A stretch of DNA of 64,000 bases from assembly GCF_026013605.1 (NCBI RefSeq), contig NZ_JAPDPJ010000002.1:62001-126000 (forward strand), written 5' to 3'. The translations under genes were made by a program, and so were the position numbers. The notes under the pieces are model-generated. The model did no database searches. It saw only the letters and a program-made list of their open reading frames with translations, and was not told the origin of the DNA. Positions 46,946 to 55,882 of this stretch are shown piece by piece (position 1 is the stretch's first letter; each line of letters starts with the position of its first letter). This stretch comes from Plebeiibacterium sediminum (lineage in GTDB: Bacteria; Bacteroidota; Bacteroidia; Bacteroidales; Marinilabiliaceae).

Positions 46946-48205
46946 ATGAAAGTAGTATATATCATACCGGGAGCTGGAGATTCCTTTTATTGCGGAAACT
47001 GTTTTCGTGATAATTTACAGGCTTCAGCATTAAGAAAAATGGGACATGATGTTATTATCATGCCTTTATATCTACCATTAAAAAACGAGGCTTTTAAAAC
47101 CAATAGTCCTTTGTTTTTCCCTGCCACTACTTATTTTGTTGCGCAAAAGTTCTTTCAAAAAATGACGATGCCCAACTGGATGAAACGACTTTTAGGTACT
47201 GATTCCATGCTTAGTTTTGCTTCTTCAATGTCAGGCACCACTTCGGCCAAAGGAATGGAAAAAATGACCATGTCGATGATTGAAGGAGATAATCCTGCAT
47301 TTTTAAAGGAAGTAAAACAATTAACCGAATGGCTAAAATATGAAAAACCGGATGTGGTTCATATTTCAACTTCTTTATTAATAGGTATTGCGAAAGCCAT
47401 AAAAACCGAAATCAATATTCCTGTAGTTTGTTCCCTTTTAGATGAAGAAGTTTGGATCGATTCCATGAAAGAAAGCTATATCGACATGGCATGGAAAGCT
47501 ATCGGACAAAATCTTCAATATGTAGACAAACTAACAACAGTCAGTAATTATTATAAGGATTATGCCCAAACCAAAGTCCCTGAAATAAAACATTTAGAAG
47601 TCATATATCCGGGTATTGATTTAGATGTATACAAGCCCGGAGCACAAGTGGAAAATCCTACCATTGGATTCTTTTACAGATTAAATAAAAAAAATGGTCT
47701 GGATATTTTGGCAAAAGCTTTTGTGTGCCTGAAAAAGAAAAATACCATTCCAAACCTTAAACTCAAAATTGGAGGTGGATTTACCTCTCAGGATAAAAGC
47801 TTTATTAATAAGGTAAAAAAGATCTTAGCTGCTTATATTGATGATGTGGAATTTGTTAACTCCTATTCCATGTCAGATCATATTGAATTCTATCAATCCA
47901 TTTCTGTACTATCAGTACCACTCACTTTTAACGAGGGCATCAGTGTTTATACATGCGAAGCGCTGGCTTGTGGTATTCCTTCGGTAGAGCCCAAAACAGG
48001 AGCATTTCCTGAAGTAATTGAAAACGGAGGTGTTTTATACGAGCCTAATAATTCAGATGAATTGTGCAATGCTTTGGAATATCTTTTAGAAAATAAGGAT
48101 CGATATGATCAAGCTGCAAAAAATGCCAGAAACAGGGCTATCCAGCTTTTTGACGATAAGTACATGGCTCAAAAGCTTCTAACTATTTATGAATCTATTC
48201 AATAA
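46946..48205 (+). CDS. GT4-like glycosyltransferase
   Basis: 419 residues, cytosolic GT-B fold. The N-terminal half starts MKVVYIIPGAGDSFYCGNC, and the C-terminal half has the donor-binding EGISVYTCEALACGIPSV with the paired Glu of retaining family 4 enzymes. It has no membrane helices. It could glycosylate the isoprenoid product or one of the exported proteins. No donor or acceptor is readable from the sequence. Confidence 0.85.
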   Translation: MKVVYIIPGAGDSFYCGNCFRDNLQASALRKMGHDVIIMPLYLPLKNEAFKTNSPLFFPATTYFVAQKFFQKMTMPNWMKRLLGTDSMLSFASSMSGTTSAKGMEKMTMSMIEGDNPAFLKEVKQLTEWLKYEKPDVVHISTSLLIGIAKAIKTEINIPVVCSLLDEEVWIDSMKESYIDMAWKAIGQNLQYVDKLTTVSNYYKDYAQTKVPEIKHLEVIYPGIDLDVYKPGAQVENPTIGFFYRLNKKNGLDILAKAFVCLKKKNTIPNLKLKIGGGFTSQDKSFINKVKKILAAYIDDVEFVNSYSMSDHIEFYQSISVLSVPLTFNEGISVYTCEALACGIPSVEPKTGAFPEVIENGGVLYEPNNSDELCNALEYLLENKDRYDQAAKNARNRAIQLFDDKYMAQKLLTIYESIQ

Positions 48206-48240
48206 CTCAATAATTTAAACCTATAAAACAATTTAAACAA

Positions 48241-49497
48241 ATGAAAAAAAGATACTTAGCTATAGCTATTGGTGGTTTGTTTTTTGCCCAAATAAGTGCA
48301 CAAGATCAACATGGATGGCGAGGTCCAAATCGTGACGGGATTTATCCGGACACCAATCTTCTAAAAACCTGGGGCGAAAACGGTCCTAAACAACTTTGGG
48401 AAACACTTGATGTGGGCAAAGGGTATTCTAGTCCGGTAATTGTTGATGATCATATTTATATTACAGGCATGAATGAGACTGAAGATAAAGAAATATTTTC
48501 AGCCTATACTTTAGATGGCAAAAGGGATTATGTCATTGAATATGGTTCACCCTGGAACAAGTCTTTTCCTGAAACCAGAACAACTCCAACCATTGTAGGT
48601 AAAAAAGCCTATGTGATAAGTGGAATGGGCGAAGTGGTTTGTATCGATATAAAAAAGGGTGAAATATTATGGACCGTTGACGGTGCCAAAAAATTTGGCG
48701 TAAAAACCGGCCGATGGGGCGTTTCTGAATCTCCTTTATTCTTTGATAATAAAGTCATTTTTTCTCCTGGTGGCGACCAAACAACCATGGTTGCTTTAAA
48801 TGCAAAAAATGGTGAAGTAATCTGGAAAACAAAAAGTCTGGGTGACATTTGCAACTATGCCTCTCCCCTGCTTATTGAGCACAATGGAATTATGCAAATT
48901 GTAGGTATCACCGGAAAAAATGTGATTGGTGTAGATCCTGATAAAGGTGAAATCATGTGGACTTTCAATGATTGGGGACAAGAGCAGCAAGAGAAAGGGT
49001 GGGAAAAAATTTCTCCGAATACCCCATTGTTTAAGGATGGAAAAATATTTGTTTGTAATGGATACAATCTTAATTCCTTTTTATTACAACTCAATGAAGA
49101 TGCAACAGATGTGAGTGTTATATGGCGCAATGAAGATTTAGATACACACCTTGGAGGCTTTGTTCTGGTTGATCAAACGATTTATGGATCTAACTGGTTG
49201 AATAATTCCAAAGGGAATTGGGTAGCTGTTGATTGGAATACGGGCGAAACAAAATATGAAACTACCTGGGAAGGAAAAACCAAAGGTTCTATTATTAGTG
49301 CCGATGGTATGCTTTATTGCTATGATGAAAAACAGGGTTATGTTGGATTGGTTCCTGCAAAGCCAGATTCCTTTAAGGTTATTAGTGAATTTAAAATAAC
49401 CAAAGGAGAAGGACCATTCTGGGCTCACCCTGTCATTAACAATGGTGTTTTATACGTACGACATGGAAATGCTTTAATGGCCTATGCTATTAAGTAA
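48241..49497 (+). CDS. Exported PQQ-like beta-propeller protein E (paralogue of protein A)
   Basis: 418 residues with a signal peptide (LAIAIGGLFFAQISAQDQ). It opens WRGPNRDGIYPDTNLLKTWG and closes WAHPVINNGVLYVRHGNALMAYAIK in short blocks that match protein A at 29747. Blades include IDIKKGEILWTVD, ALNAKNGEVIWKTK and VDPDKGEIMWTFND. As last gene of the cluster it mirrors protein A. It has no enzyme motif, and function is unknown. Confidence 0.8.
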   Translation: MKKRYLAIAIGGLFFAQISAQDQHGWRGPNRDGIYPDTNLLKTWGENGPKQLWETLDVGKGYSSPVIVDDHIYITGMNETEDKEIFSAYTLDGKRDYVIEYGSPWNKSFPETRTTPTIVGKKAYVISGMGEVVCIDIKKGEILWTVDGAKKFGVKTGRWGVSESPLFFDNKVIFSPGGDQTTMVALNAKNGEVIWKTKSLGDICNYASPLLIEHNGIMQIVGITGKNVIGVDPDKGEIMWTFNDWGQEQQEKGWEKISPNTPLFKDGKIFVCNGYNLNSFLLQLNEDATDVSVIWRNEDLDTHLGGFVLVDQTIYGSNWLNNSKGNWVAVDWNTGETKYETTWEGKTKGSIISADGMLYCYDEKQGYVGLVPAKPDSFKVISEFKITKGEGPFWAHPVINNGVLYVRHGNALMAYAIK

Positions 49498-49788
49498 TAG
49501 CAATCTATTTTATATTAATAGAGCTTCGGTTAATGATTTACTAATGCGAATCAATGATTGAAAAATATAACACCGAGTAGAAAAAGAGAAGTAATCAAAC
49601 ACCATTATTATGAAATTACAAAGAGTGCACAGAGGTAAATCCTTGCGGAATTAATGAATTTCATAAGAAACTCAGTGTCTCAGTGTTCATTTTTAACTCT
49701 TGATTGACATTACTAATTAAATATAATCGAAGGTTTACCTATTAATACTTATTTTTGAAGCAAATTTTTCGTTAACAGAAAATTATAT
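49498..49788. other. Gap after the cluster
   Basis: 291 bp without a reading frame. It contains AGTGCACAGAGG and, further on, CTCAGTGTCTCAGTG, a direct-repeat-like stretch. No terminator hairpin with a T-run is evident after the last cluster gene. Confidence 0.4.
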
Positions 49789-50799
49789 ATGAACTTTCTT
49801 AATAGTTACAATCCGTATAAGTTAATATTAATCAGCCTCATCGGATCTCTAATTATTGTTTATCCCAACATTGCATGGTTACCATGGAAATTAGGCTACC
49901 TTGAGGGGCATGCACGAACCACGCATATTAACTTTTTTATATTCCGGTATATATACTTTTCTGTACTAATCGGATTATTGGTTCATTTTAATTTAAGGAA
50001 GATAACCACCTTACATTTTGGTCGCAGGTTATTTCGTAACATCATTATTGGCACCATTGCCTACATCATTTATTTGTCTGTTTCCTACTCCTTTTGTTCT
50101 CAGGCCGACTGTTTTGGTAGCATCCTTATTTTCCAGTTTATTGTAATGTGTTTTTTATGCTCATTTGTTGGCCATGTTTCATTTATGTATAAAGATCAAC
50201 GTCAGAAAGACCTGGAAATTGAACAGTTAAAAGTAGAAAATCTTCAAAGCCGTTGTGATGCGCTTGCCAATCAGATTAATCCACACTTCTTCTTCAACTC
50301 ATTAAACAGTATTACAGCACTGGTTCGTAAAAAGAATGATGAGAACACTTTAGAGTTTGTGAATAAACTTTCAGATGTATTCAGATATATCCTGAAAAGT
50401 GAAAAGAAAGGTTTAGTCACCTTAAAAGAAGAACTCCTTTTTATATCCTCGTTCAGGTATATGCTTGAAGTTCGTTTTGCCAACAAAATTGAGTTTCAAA
50501 TTAAGGTGGATGATACCAGGATGGATCTTAAAATCCCCAGCTTGTCGTTACTACCTTTAGTTGATAACATTGTGGTTCATAACACCATTGACAGTGAACA
50601 CAAAATGGAGGTAATGATTAAAACCAATGATAAAGGAGAACTAGAAATTAGTAATCCAATTTATCCTAAAATTGCCCCAAATATTACCAATGGGATTGGC
50701 TTGAAGTCTCTGGAAAACAGATTTCACCTTTTGATGAATAAAAAGATTAAAATTAAAAATGACGGTAAAACATTTACTGTGATTCTACCTTTAAAGTAA
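49789..50799 (+). CDS. LytS-type sensor histidine kinase
   Basis: 336 residues. About four membrane helices fill the first 130 residues and have little external sequence, so the sensed signal is probably in the membrane. A short coiled segment (LEIEQLKVENLQSRCDALANQ) leads to the His_kinase domain QINPHFFFNSLNSI (phospho-accepting His166). A degenerate ATPase domain ends with NGIGLKSLENRF. The LytTR regulator downstream is the expected partner. Confidence 0.88.
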   Translation: MNFLNSYNPYKLILISLIGSLIIVYPNIAWLPWKLGYLEGHARTTHINFFIFRYIYFSVLIGLLVHFNLRKITTLHFGRRLFRNIIIGTIAYIIYLSVSYSFCSQADCFGSILIFQFIVMCFLCSFVGHVSFMYKDQRQKDLEIEQLKVENLQSRCDALANQINPHFFFNSLNSITALVRKKNDENTLEFVNKLSDVFRYILKSEKKGLVTLKEELLFISSFRYMLEVRFANKIEFQIKVDDTRMDLKIPSLSLLPLVDNIVVHNTIDSEHKMEVMIKTNDKGELEISNPIYPKIAPNITNGIGLKSLENRFHLLMNKKIKIKNDGKTFTVILPLK

Positions 50800-50840
50800 T
50801 TGACACTCTAAATATCTTAAATGCTTATTTTTTATTCAAA

Positions 50841-50939
50841 ATGAAACGAACATGTAAATTTGATTATCAAGAATCCCAACAAGGAATAATTAAATTTATT
50901 TGATAGTTAGAATTTGCAATAAGAAGAAAAAGTAAACAG
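50841..50939 (+). repeat. Degenerate leader-element unit upstream of copy 5
   Basis: Begins ATGAAACGAACATG and ends with a tail encoding AIRRKSKQ in one frame, directly before the ATG opening copy 5. Its first half (AAATTTGATTATC) matches the inner degenerate unit at 6894-6993, so the two decayed units share a common variant. Confidence 0.55.
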
Positions 50940-51000
50940 ATGGAACGAGCCACGAAAACAAATTCTCACGCATGAGGATGATTTAATTGGTGAGTTCCAT
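50940..51000 (+). promoter_or_regulatory. Leader element copy 5
   Basis: The clearest copy. The outer ends ATGGAAC (50940-50946) and GTTCCAT (50994-51000) pair perfectly. Next is a tandem GA/GA step, then GCC with GGT, and an inner CTCA/TGAG hairpin at 50965-50976. A short frame, MERATKTNSHA, ends in TGA. The last base is 27 nt before the LytTR ATG. In a second frame ILTHEDDLIGEFHVA runs into the downstream gene, which can produce a false N-terminal extension. Confidence 0.8.
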
Positions 51001-51027
51001 GTGGCAATTAAAAGAAAAAATAAACAC

Positions 51028-51780
51028 ATGAAAGTATTGATTGTTGAGGATGAAACCGTAGCCTTTGAAAACCTGGTTCAGATTATAAATGAAATTGATG
51101 ATTCAATTGAAATTGTAGGTAATACAGAGAGTATCAGGCAAACCATTTCGTGGCTCAATAAAAATATACATCCGGATTTAATTTTAATGGATATTCATTT
51201 ATCAGATGGAAATGCATTTGAAATATTTCAACAAATTACCATTGAAGTTCCTATCATATTTACAACGGCTTACGATGAATATGCCATTGAAGCTTTTAAA
51301 GTTAACAGTGTGGATTACCTGTTAAAACCCATTAAAGTACATGAACTGGAAAAATCATTGTTAAAGTTTAAAAAATGGACAAGAACGGAAGTTGTTCAAT
51401 ATCTTAGTAACATGTCTGAACTTCATCCTCCGCAAAAGTATATAGGTAAAATGCTGATTCCGTTTAAAGATCAATTGATACCGGTCAGCATTAATGATAT
51501 TAGTTGCTTTTATACCAGTGATAAAAACACTTTAGTTTTACTAAAAAACGGACAACAATATTCTTACACAAAAACTCTGGAACAAATTGCTTCCACATTA
51601 AATCCAAATCAATTTATACGGGCTAATAAACAGTATTTAATTGCCCGTAATAGTGTTTCAAACATTACTATTTGGTTTGATAATCGTTTACTACTTCAAT
51701 TAGATATTGATACTCCTGAAAAAATATTTGTGAGTAAAAATAAAGCTGCCGAGTTTAAAAACTGGATGATGAATGAGTAA
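51028..51780 (+). CDS. LytTR-type response regulator
   Basis: 250 residues from the ATG at 51028 (MKVLIVEDE). A longer start would translate the tail of the leader repeat. The receiver domain has LILMDIHLSDGNAF (phospho-acceptor Asp) and FTTAYDEYAIEAFKVNSVDYLLKPI. The C-terminal LytTR domain (about 145-250) contains IPVSINDISCFYTSDKNT and FIRANKQYLIARNSV. It is the partner of the LytS-like kinase. Its targets are unknown. Confidence 0.9.
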   Translation: MKVLIVEDETVAFENLVQIINEIDDSIEIVGNTESIRQTISWLNKNIHPDLILMDIHLSDGNAFEIFQQITIEVPIIFTTAYDEYAIEAFKVNSVDYLLKPIKVHELEKSLLKFKKWTRTEVVQYLSNMSELHPPQKYIGKMLIPFKDQLIPVSINDISCFYTSDKNTLVLLKNGQQYSYTKTLEQIASTLNPNQFIRANKQYLIARNSVSNITIWFDNRLLLQLDIDTPEKIFVSKNKAAEFKNWMMNE

Positions 51781-51785
51781 ACCAC

Positions 51786-52556
51786 TTACGAGGGTTTAAT
51801 TTTCTGATATAGAGTAATCAGGTTCTCGTTAAACGCATCTTTAATTACCGTTTCTTTATCAGCTAATGGCTTAATTGGAATCAGATCATTCACCCCTTCA
51901 AAACCTAGCTTCGAATGATACATCAAGTCCAAAGAAGCTTTTAATGTTTCATAAACCGTTTCCATACTTTCTTTAGACGTCAAGCCCATTTTTTGAGCTA
52001 TTAACTCCATCTCGTGCCATTGAAACCAAAAATAGGTTGGTAACATGGCTGATGCAATGGCATAAGCTTCTAATTTTTCCTCATCAGTTTGAACATATTC
52101 TCCCATTATTTCCAGCATATCTAATATTAGATTTTTATTTTTTGGAAGGATATCTTCTGAAAAACATACCGGATTATAACCTCTGTTAATGATGGAAGTA
52201 GCATTAGGAATAATTCGTACGATCTGTTTGGTAGGTATTAATTTTGAAAGTATTTCAATGGTAAATTTTGGAGCCAATGAAATAAGCAAGGTTTCATCTG
52301 ATATAATTTCGGCAATCTCATTAGCTACTTCTCTTATTACCGGAGGATGTAAGGCTATAAGAATCAGATCCTGGCCTGCTAATTCTGAAATAGATGAGGT
52401 CGTTTCTATTTGCGGAAAGTTTTCTTTTAAATTTACTAATGTATTTTCATTGGTGTCGCATACTTTAATTGAAGTAAATACTACATCTTTTAAGGCCTGA
52501 AGAAATATTTTGGTGATTCTGCCACCACCTATAAAACCTATTGATTTTGTTCTCAT
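51786..52556 (-). CDS. Pyrroline-5-carboxylate reductase-like NAD(P)-binding protein
   Basis: 256 residues from the ATG at 52556 (MRTKSIGFIGGGRITK); a longer start adds 13 residues of no family character. The Rossmann GFIGGGRI is followed by LILIALHPPVIREV and IVRIIPNATSIINRG, as in ProC. The C-terminal dimerisation part is less typical (ASAMLPTYFWFQWHEMELIAQ), so it may be a ProC-like paralogue rather than the proline-biosynthesis enzyme. It converges with the LytTR gene, 5 bp between stops. Confidence 0.75.
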   Translation of the reverse strand: MRTKSIGFIGGGRITKIFLQALKDVVFTSIKVCDTNENTLVNLKENFPQIETTSSISELAGQDLILIALHPPVIREVANEIAEIISDETLLISLAPKFTIEILSKLIPTKQIVRIIPNATSIINRGYNPVCFSEDILPKNKNLILDMLEIMGEYVQTDEEKLEAYAIASAMLPTYFWFQWHEMELIAQKMGLTSKESMETVYETLKASLDLMYHSKLGFEGVNDLIPIKPLADKETVIKDAFNENLITLYQKIKPS

Positions 52557-52683
52557 AACAATAACTCTTGAATTTTTGAACCTATAAAAAAACAAGACAA
52601 TAAGTTACGATAATTACAGCATGAGATCAATACTTATAAACACATTGTATTCGCTATAACAATATTGAGTTTTTTTATTAATC

Positions 52684-53340
52684 CTACAATCTCATACTCA
52701 ACTCCTTTAAATAATATTTTTGCATTTTAAGTTTATGAAGAGTGGTTTCAAAAGTTCTTGTTTCACTTATATTAGGGAAAGATAGTCTGCCTTTTGCAAA
52801 AGAATAAGTAATTGTAATGTTGATATAATTGAATACCAAAATCAACTTTTGCAATACATCAGTTTTAACAATATTAAATCCAATACGTTTCGCTGTTCTT
52901 GCATTTATAATATAACTCGTTCCTTGAATAATCATATTATCTGAATTGTTTTCGTATTCTTCTATTAATGTAATGAGCCCTTCGATATATTGTTTTAAAA
53001 TAAATCGTATTCGCTCGTTACCATTCATATTTTTATCTAAAACAAAAACATAATCAAATAGAGTTCCTCCATGTACTTTAATCAATCCATCTTTAGGTGC
53101 TTCAGATAAAAGAAGAAGCGAATGGTAACGTAGTTTTCCGCTTTTATATAAAGAGGGCACATCAAAAAATGATGCTGCTACAGAAAGAGTTACAGCTAGC
53201 ATTATAAATGCAATAAAATACAACTTAGTTATCCAGGAGAGTAAAACTGATAAAAGCAATACAATAGCAATACTTAAAACAATTGTCAGTTGAATATATC
53301 GTTGTTCCTTATTTGTTTTTGAATAAAATCTATGCACCAT
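52684..53340 (-). CDS. Hypothetical membrane protein
   Basis: 218 residues. Two adjacent helices (LTIVLSIAIVLLLSVLLSWI and LYFIAFIMLAVTLSVAASFF) are followed by a soluble alpha/beta domain of about 150 residues (HGGTLFDYVFVLDKN, GTSYIINARTAKRIGFNIVKTD). I recognise no family. A normal base composition and a sensible start support a real gene. Confidence 0.6.
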   Translation of the reverse strand: MVHRFYSKTNKEQRYIQLTIVLSIAIVLLLSVLLSWITKLYFIAFIMLAVTLSVAASFFDVPSLYKSGKLRYHSLLLLSEAPKDGLIKVHGGTLFDYVFVLDKNMNGNERIRFILKQYIEGLITLIEEYENNSDNMIIQGTSYIINARTAKRIGFNIVKTDVLQKLILVFNYINITITYSFAKGRLSFPNISETRTFETTLHKLKMQKYYLKELSMRL

Positions 53341-53498
53341 TAATTGTTAGCTTTATAATAATTACCCCTCCGAAACATGTGATTATCTACTTTATAGTAC
53401 TCCAATTATCACAAACGCCAAGATAACTATTGTCAAACTAACTATCAACACAATACAAACATCACCTCCAATTTCATAGCGCATTTTTACTTGAATGA

Positions 53499-54263
53499 TT
53501 AAAGACTGAGGATAATAGGCTTTTCAAATTCAACCCATTTCGCATATCCCTTTTCACTCAAATGAACACCATCAACTGTCAATTCTTTAATCATCATTCC
53601 TTCTGAATCTGCAAACTCCTTATACAAATCAATTACGGTATAAATTCCTTTATGTTCATTTTCTTTAATCACCTTATTCACCAATACAACATCGGCATTT
53701 ATATAGTCGTGATTGGTAGGTAAAACAGTTCGCACGAATATTTTAGTTTCCGGAGACTTACGTTTTATAAACTGAGAGATTTTAAGAATATTATTTCCAA
53801 CATATTCTGCTGAAGGAACAATCTTATCGTATTTAAATCGTCCATCTCCTTCCTTATAATGTTTATTAAAAAGATCGTTTATCCCAAGTAAAATAAAAAC
53901 TGCTTTGGGTTTAAAATACACCACCTCATCCAAACGCTTTAGTACACCATCGGTAACATCACCAGCAATTCCCCGGTTATAAATATTAGCAATTCCTATT
54001 TTTTCTGTCCAATCCCTACCTTTCTCAGTAATGCTATTTCCAATAAATACAATACCATCAAATTCTAAAGGAGCTTTCTTAAACACATTAATTCGAGCTT
54101 TATAATGTTTAATGGTCCAGTCGTTATGATATCTGGATACGACATCCTTGTTTGGATACAGTTTTAATTTATCTTCTTTAGAAAGTTGCTTTTGCGCGTT
54201 TAGGTTAATGCCAATTAAAATCAGACTTATCGAGATGATTCCCTTTTTTAATTTAGTATTCAT
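53499..54263 (-). CDS. SGNH/GDSL-type hydrolase, exported
   Basis: 254 residues with an N-terminal signal (GIISISLILIGINLNAQ). The catalytic blocks are FIGNSITEKG (nucleophile Ser), GDVTDGV, GINDLF (Asn of the oxyanion hole) and DGVHLSEKGY (Asp-His). It resembles the GDSL acetylesterases encoded near glycan-utilisation genes, so carbohydrate deacetylation is plausible but not proved. Confidence 0.85.
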   Translation of the reverse strand: MNTKLKKGIISISLILIGINLNAQKQLSKEDKLKLYPNKDVVSRYHNDWTIKHYKARINVFKKAPLEFDGIVFIGNSITEKGRDWTEKIGIANIYNRGIAGDVTDGVLKRLDEVVYFKPKAVFILLGINDLFNKHYKEGDGRFKYDKIVPSAEYVGNNILKISQFIKRKSPETKIFVRTVLPTNHDYINADVVLVNKVIKENEHKGIYTVIDLYKEFADSEGMMIKELTVDGVHLSEKGYAKWVEFEKPIILSL

Positions 54264-54615
54264 TTTTTGATGTTTTTTTACTGAACTAATATCAAAATAG
54301 TATTTATATCAATACCACGTAATCTTGCTATAAACATATACATATTAACTACCATATTACTGTATTTATTACCTATAATCATGGAAAAACATTCAGCAAA
54401 AATAACCTATGTATATTCAAATAACTATATCTCAATCATATAGAAATTTAACCTCTATCACCAGCAAATAACCATAAGTAGCTTATACATACTTTTTATT
54501 TTAAGTAAATAATATACTTGTTTACCAAAGGAAATGAGAATTTTATCATAAAGATACATCCATCCATAGTTTTATACCGTACTATTTACTGTTGAACAAC
54601 AACAAGTTTACACAT
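54264..54615. other. AT-rich gap
   Basis: 352 bp between divergent genes, before leader copy 6. No reading frame, repeat or operator is visible. Confidence 0.45.
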
Positions 54616-54694
54616 ATGAAACAAGGAGTGGAAATCTTTTAATTGATAAAAATGATTTTCGTAAGTGGGGACGAATTGAAAGGGTGAGTTGCAT
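54616..54694 (+). promoter_or_regulatory. Leader element copy 6
   Basis: A 79-nt, more diverged copy. It opens ATGAAACAAGG and closes GGGTGAGTTGCAT. The centre pairs TTCGT (54658-54662) with ACGAA (54671-54675). The first ATG opens an 8-codon frame (MKQGVEIF) that stops at TAA. The last base lies 28 nt before the ATG of the response regulator. Confidence 0.65.
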
Positions 54695-54722
54695 ATGGCT
54701 TTTATAAAAAAATTTAAGTCCT

Positions 54723-55100
54723 ATGAAAAAGATATTAATTGTTGACGATGCCATTGAATCAAGAATAATAATGAAAAAACTCTTGTCTAAATTTAACTTT
54801 GAAATACTCGAAGCTAAAGATGGATTAGAAGGTTGGAATATGATGATTAAAGAAAAACCTGATCTGGTACTATTGGAGCTTCACATGCCAAAGAAAGATG
54901 GTTTTGAAACACTTAACGATATTCAGGAAGAATGGCTTGATATTCCCACCATCATATTATCTGGCGATGACTCTCATAAAACCATACATTCTTGTCTTTC
55001 AAATGGAGCTGCAGCATTTATTCCAAAACCAATAGATAAAAACTTATTTTATCAGAAAATCAGTGACAGAATGGCTGAGGTTATAATCAATTATAAGTAA
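54723..55100 (+). CDS. Stand-alone CheY-like response regulator
   Basis: 125 residues, a receiver domain only: KKILIVDDAIESR, LVLLELHMPKKDGFE, IILSGDD, AAAFIPKPI. At the usual phospho-Asp position the sequence reads LLELHMPKKDG, so Glu replaces the expected Asp. This suggests a receiver that is constitutively active-like or not phosphorylated. No kinase or output domain is adjacent. Leader copy 6 supports the start. Confidence 0.85.
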   Translation: MKKILIVDDAIESRIIMKKLLSKFNFEILEAKDGLEGWNMMIKEKPDLVLLELHMPKKDGFETLNDIQEEWLDIPTIILSGDDSHKTIHSCLSNGAAAFIPKPIDKNLFYQKISDRMAEVIINYK

Positions 55101-55194
55101 GATTAAAGTTCTTTTTGTATAAAAAAAACTACACTTCATTTCATACTTTACCCATCTGATAAATTCGTTAAGAATCTATTCTTATAGAATTTAC

Positions 55195-55202
55195 TATTTT
55201 TG
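55195..55202 (+). promoter_or_regulatory. Possible -7 promoter box of the ribB-like gene
   Basis: TATTTTTG fits the Bacteroidota -7 pattern TAnnTTTG and lies 27 nt before the preferred RibB start. No clear -33 element is seen. Confidence 0.35.
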
Positions 55203-55229
55203 TGCCTCATTATATTTTACAAAAGAAAA

Positions 55230-55868
55230 ATGGAAAGTATTGAGAATACCTGCATAAAAGTTGAAGAAGCAATTCAAAGAATTAAAGAAGGAGGAATTGT
55301 TGTTGTTACAGATGATGATAACCGGGAAAACGAAGGGGATTTTATTGCAGCTGCAGAATTGATGACTCCGGAAATGGTAAATTTCTTTGTTACGGAGGGA
55401 CGAGGGCTTCTATGTGTTAGCCTTACCGCTGAAAGATGTCAAGAATTAGAATTGGATTTGATGGTATCGAACAACACCTCAACCAATGAAACTCAATTTA
55501 CAGTATCAGTGGACCTTTTAGGTGATGATGTTTCTACAGGAATTTCAGCATCAGATCGTTCAAAAACCATACAGGCATTAATAGATCCGGATACAAAACC
55601 GGAACAACTTGGAAGACCAGGGCACATCTTTCCTTTAGTGGCTCATAAAGGTGGACTAACTGAGCGTAACGGACATACTGAAGCAGCTATTTTATTGCCT
55701 GTACTCGCTGGTTTAAAACCTGCCGGTGCACTAATTGAAGTTATGAATGAAGATGGTACTATGGCGCGCTACAATGATATTAAACTAATATCTGAAAAAC
55801 ATGATATGCCATTAATTACTATTGAGGAGATACTTTTATATTTAAAAGAAAAATCGATCAGTATTTAA
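55230..55868 (+). CDS. ribB: 3,4-dihydroxy-2-butanone 4-phosphate synthase
   Basis: 212 residues from the ATG at 55230, matching the stand-alone RibB length; an in-frame ATG at 55200 overlaps the putative promoter. TDDDNRENEGDFIAAAE holds the acidic metal-binding cluster, GRPGHIFPLVAHKGG the phosphate/substrate loop, and RNGHTEAA the second metal site. It converts ribulose 5-phosphate to the four-carbon unit of riboflavin. The GTP cyclohydrolase II domain often fused behind it is absent. Confidence 0.93.
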   Translation: MESIENTCIKVEEAIQRIKEGGIVVVTDDDNRENEGDFIAAAELMTPEMVNFFVTEGRGLLCVSLTAERCQELELDLMVSNNTSTNETQFTVSVDLLGDDVSTGISASDRSKTIQALIDPDTKPEQLGRPGHIFPLVAHKGGLTERNGHTEAAILLPVLAGLKPAGALIEVMNEDGTMARYNDIKLISEKHDMPLITIEEILLYLKEKSISI

Positions 55869-55882
55869 GTGATTTATAAATA

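Noticed and set aside
50940-51027. Leader element as an in-frame N-terminal extension of the LytTR and GH128-like proteins
   Set aside because: The frame happens to stay open at these two genes, but other copies are out of frame or contain stops, and the family starts (MKVLIVEDE, MKKLYTII) lie just after the element.
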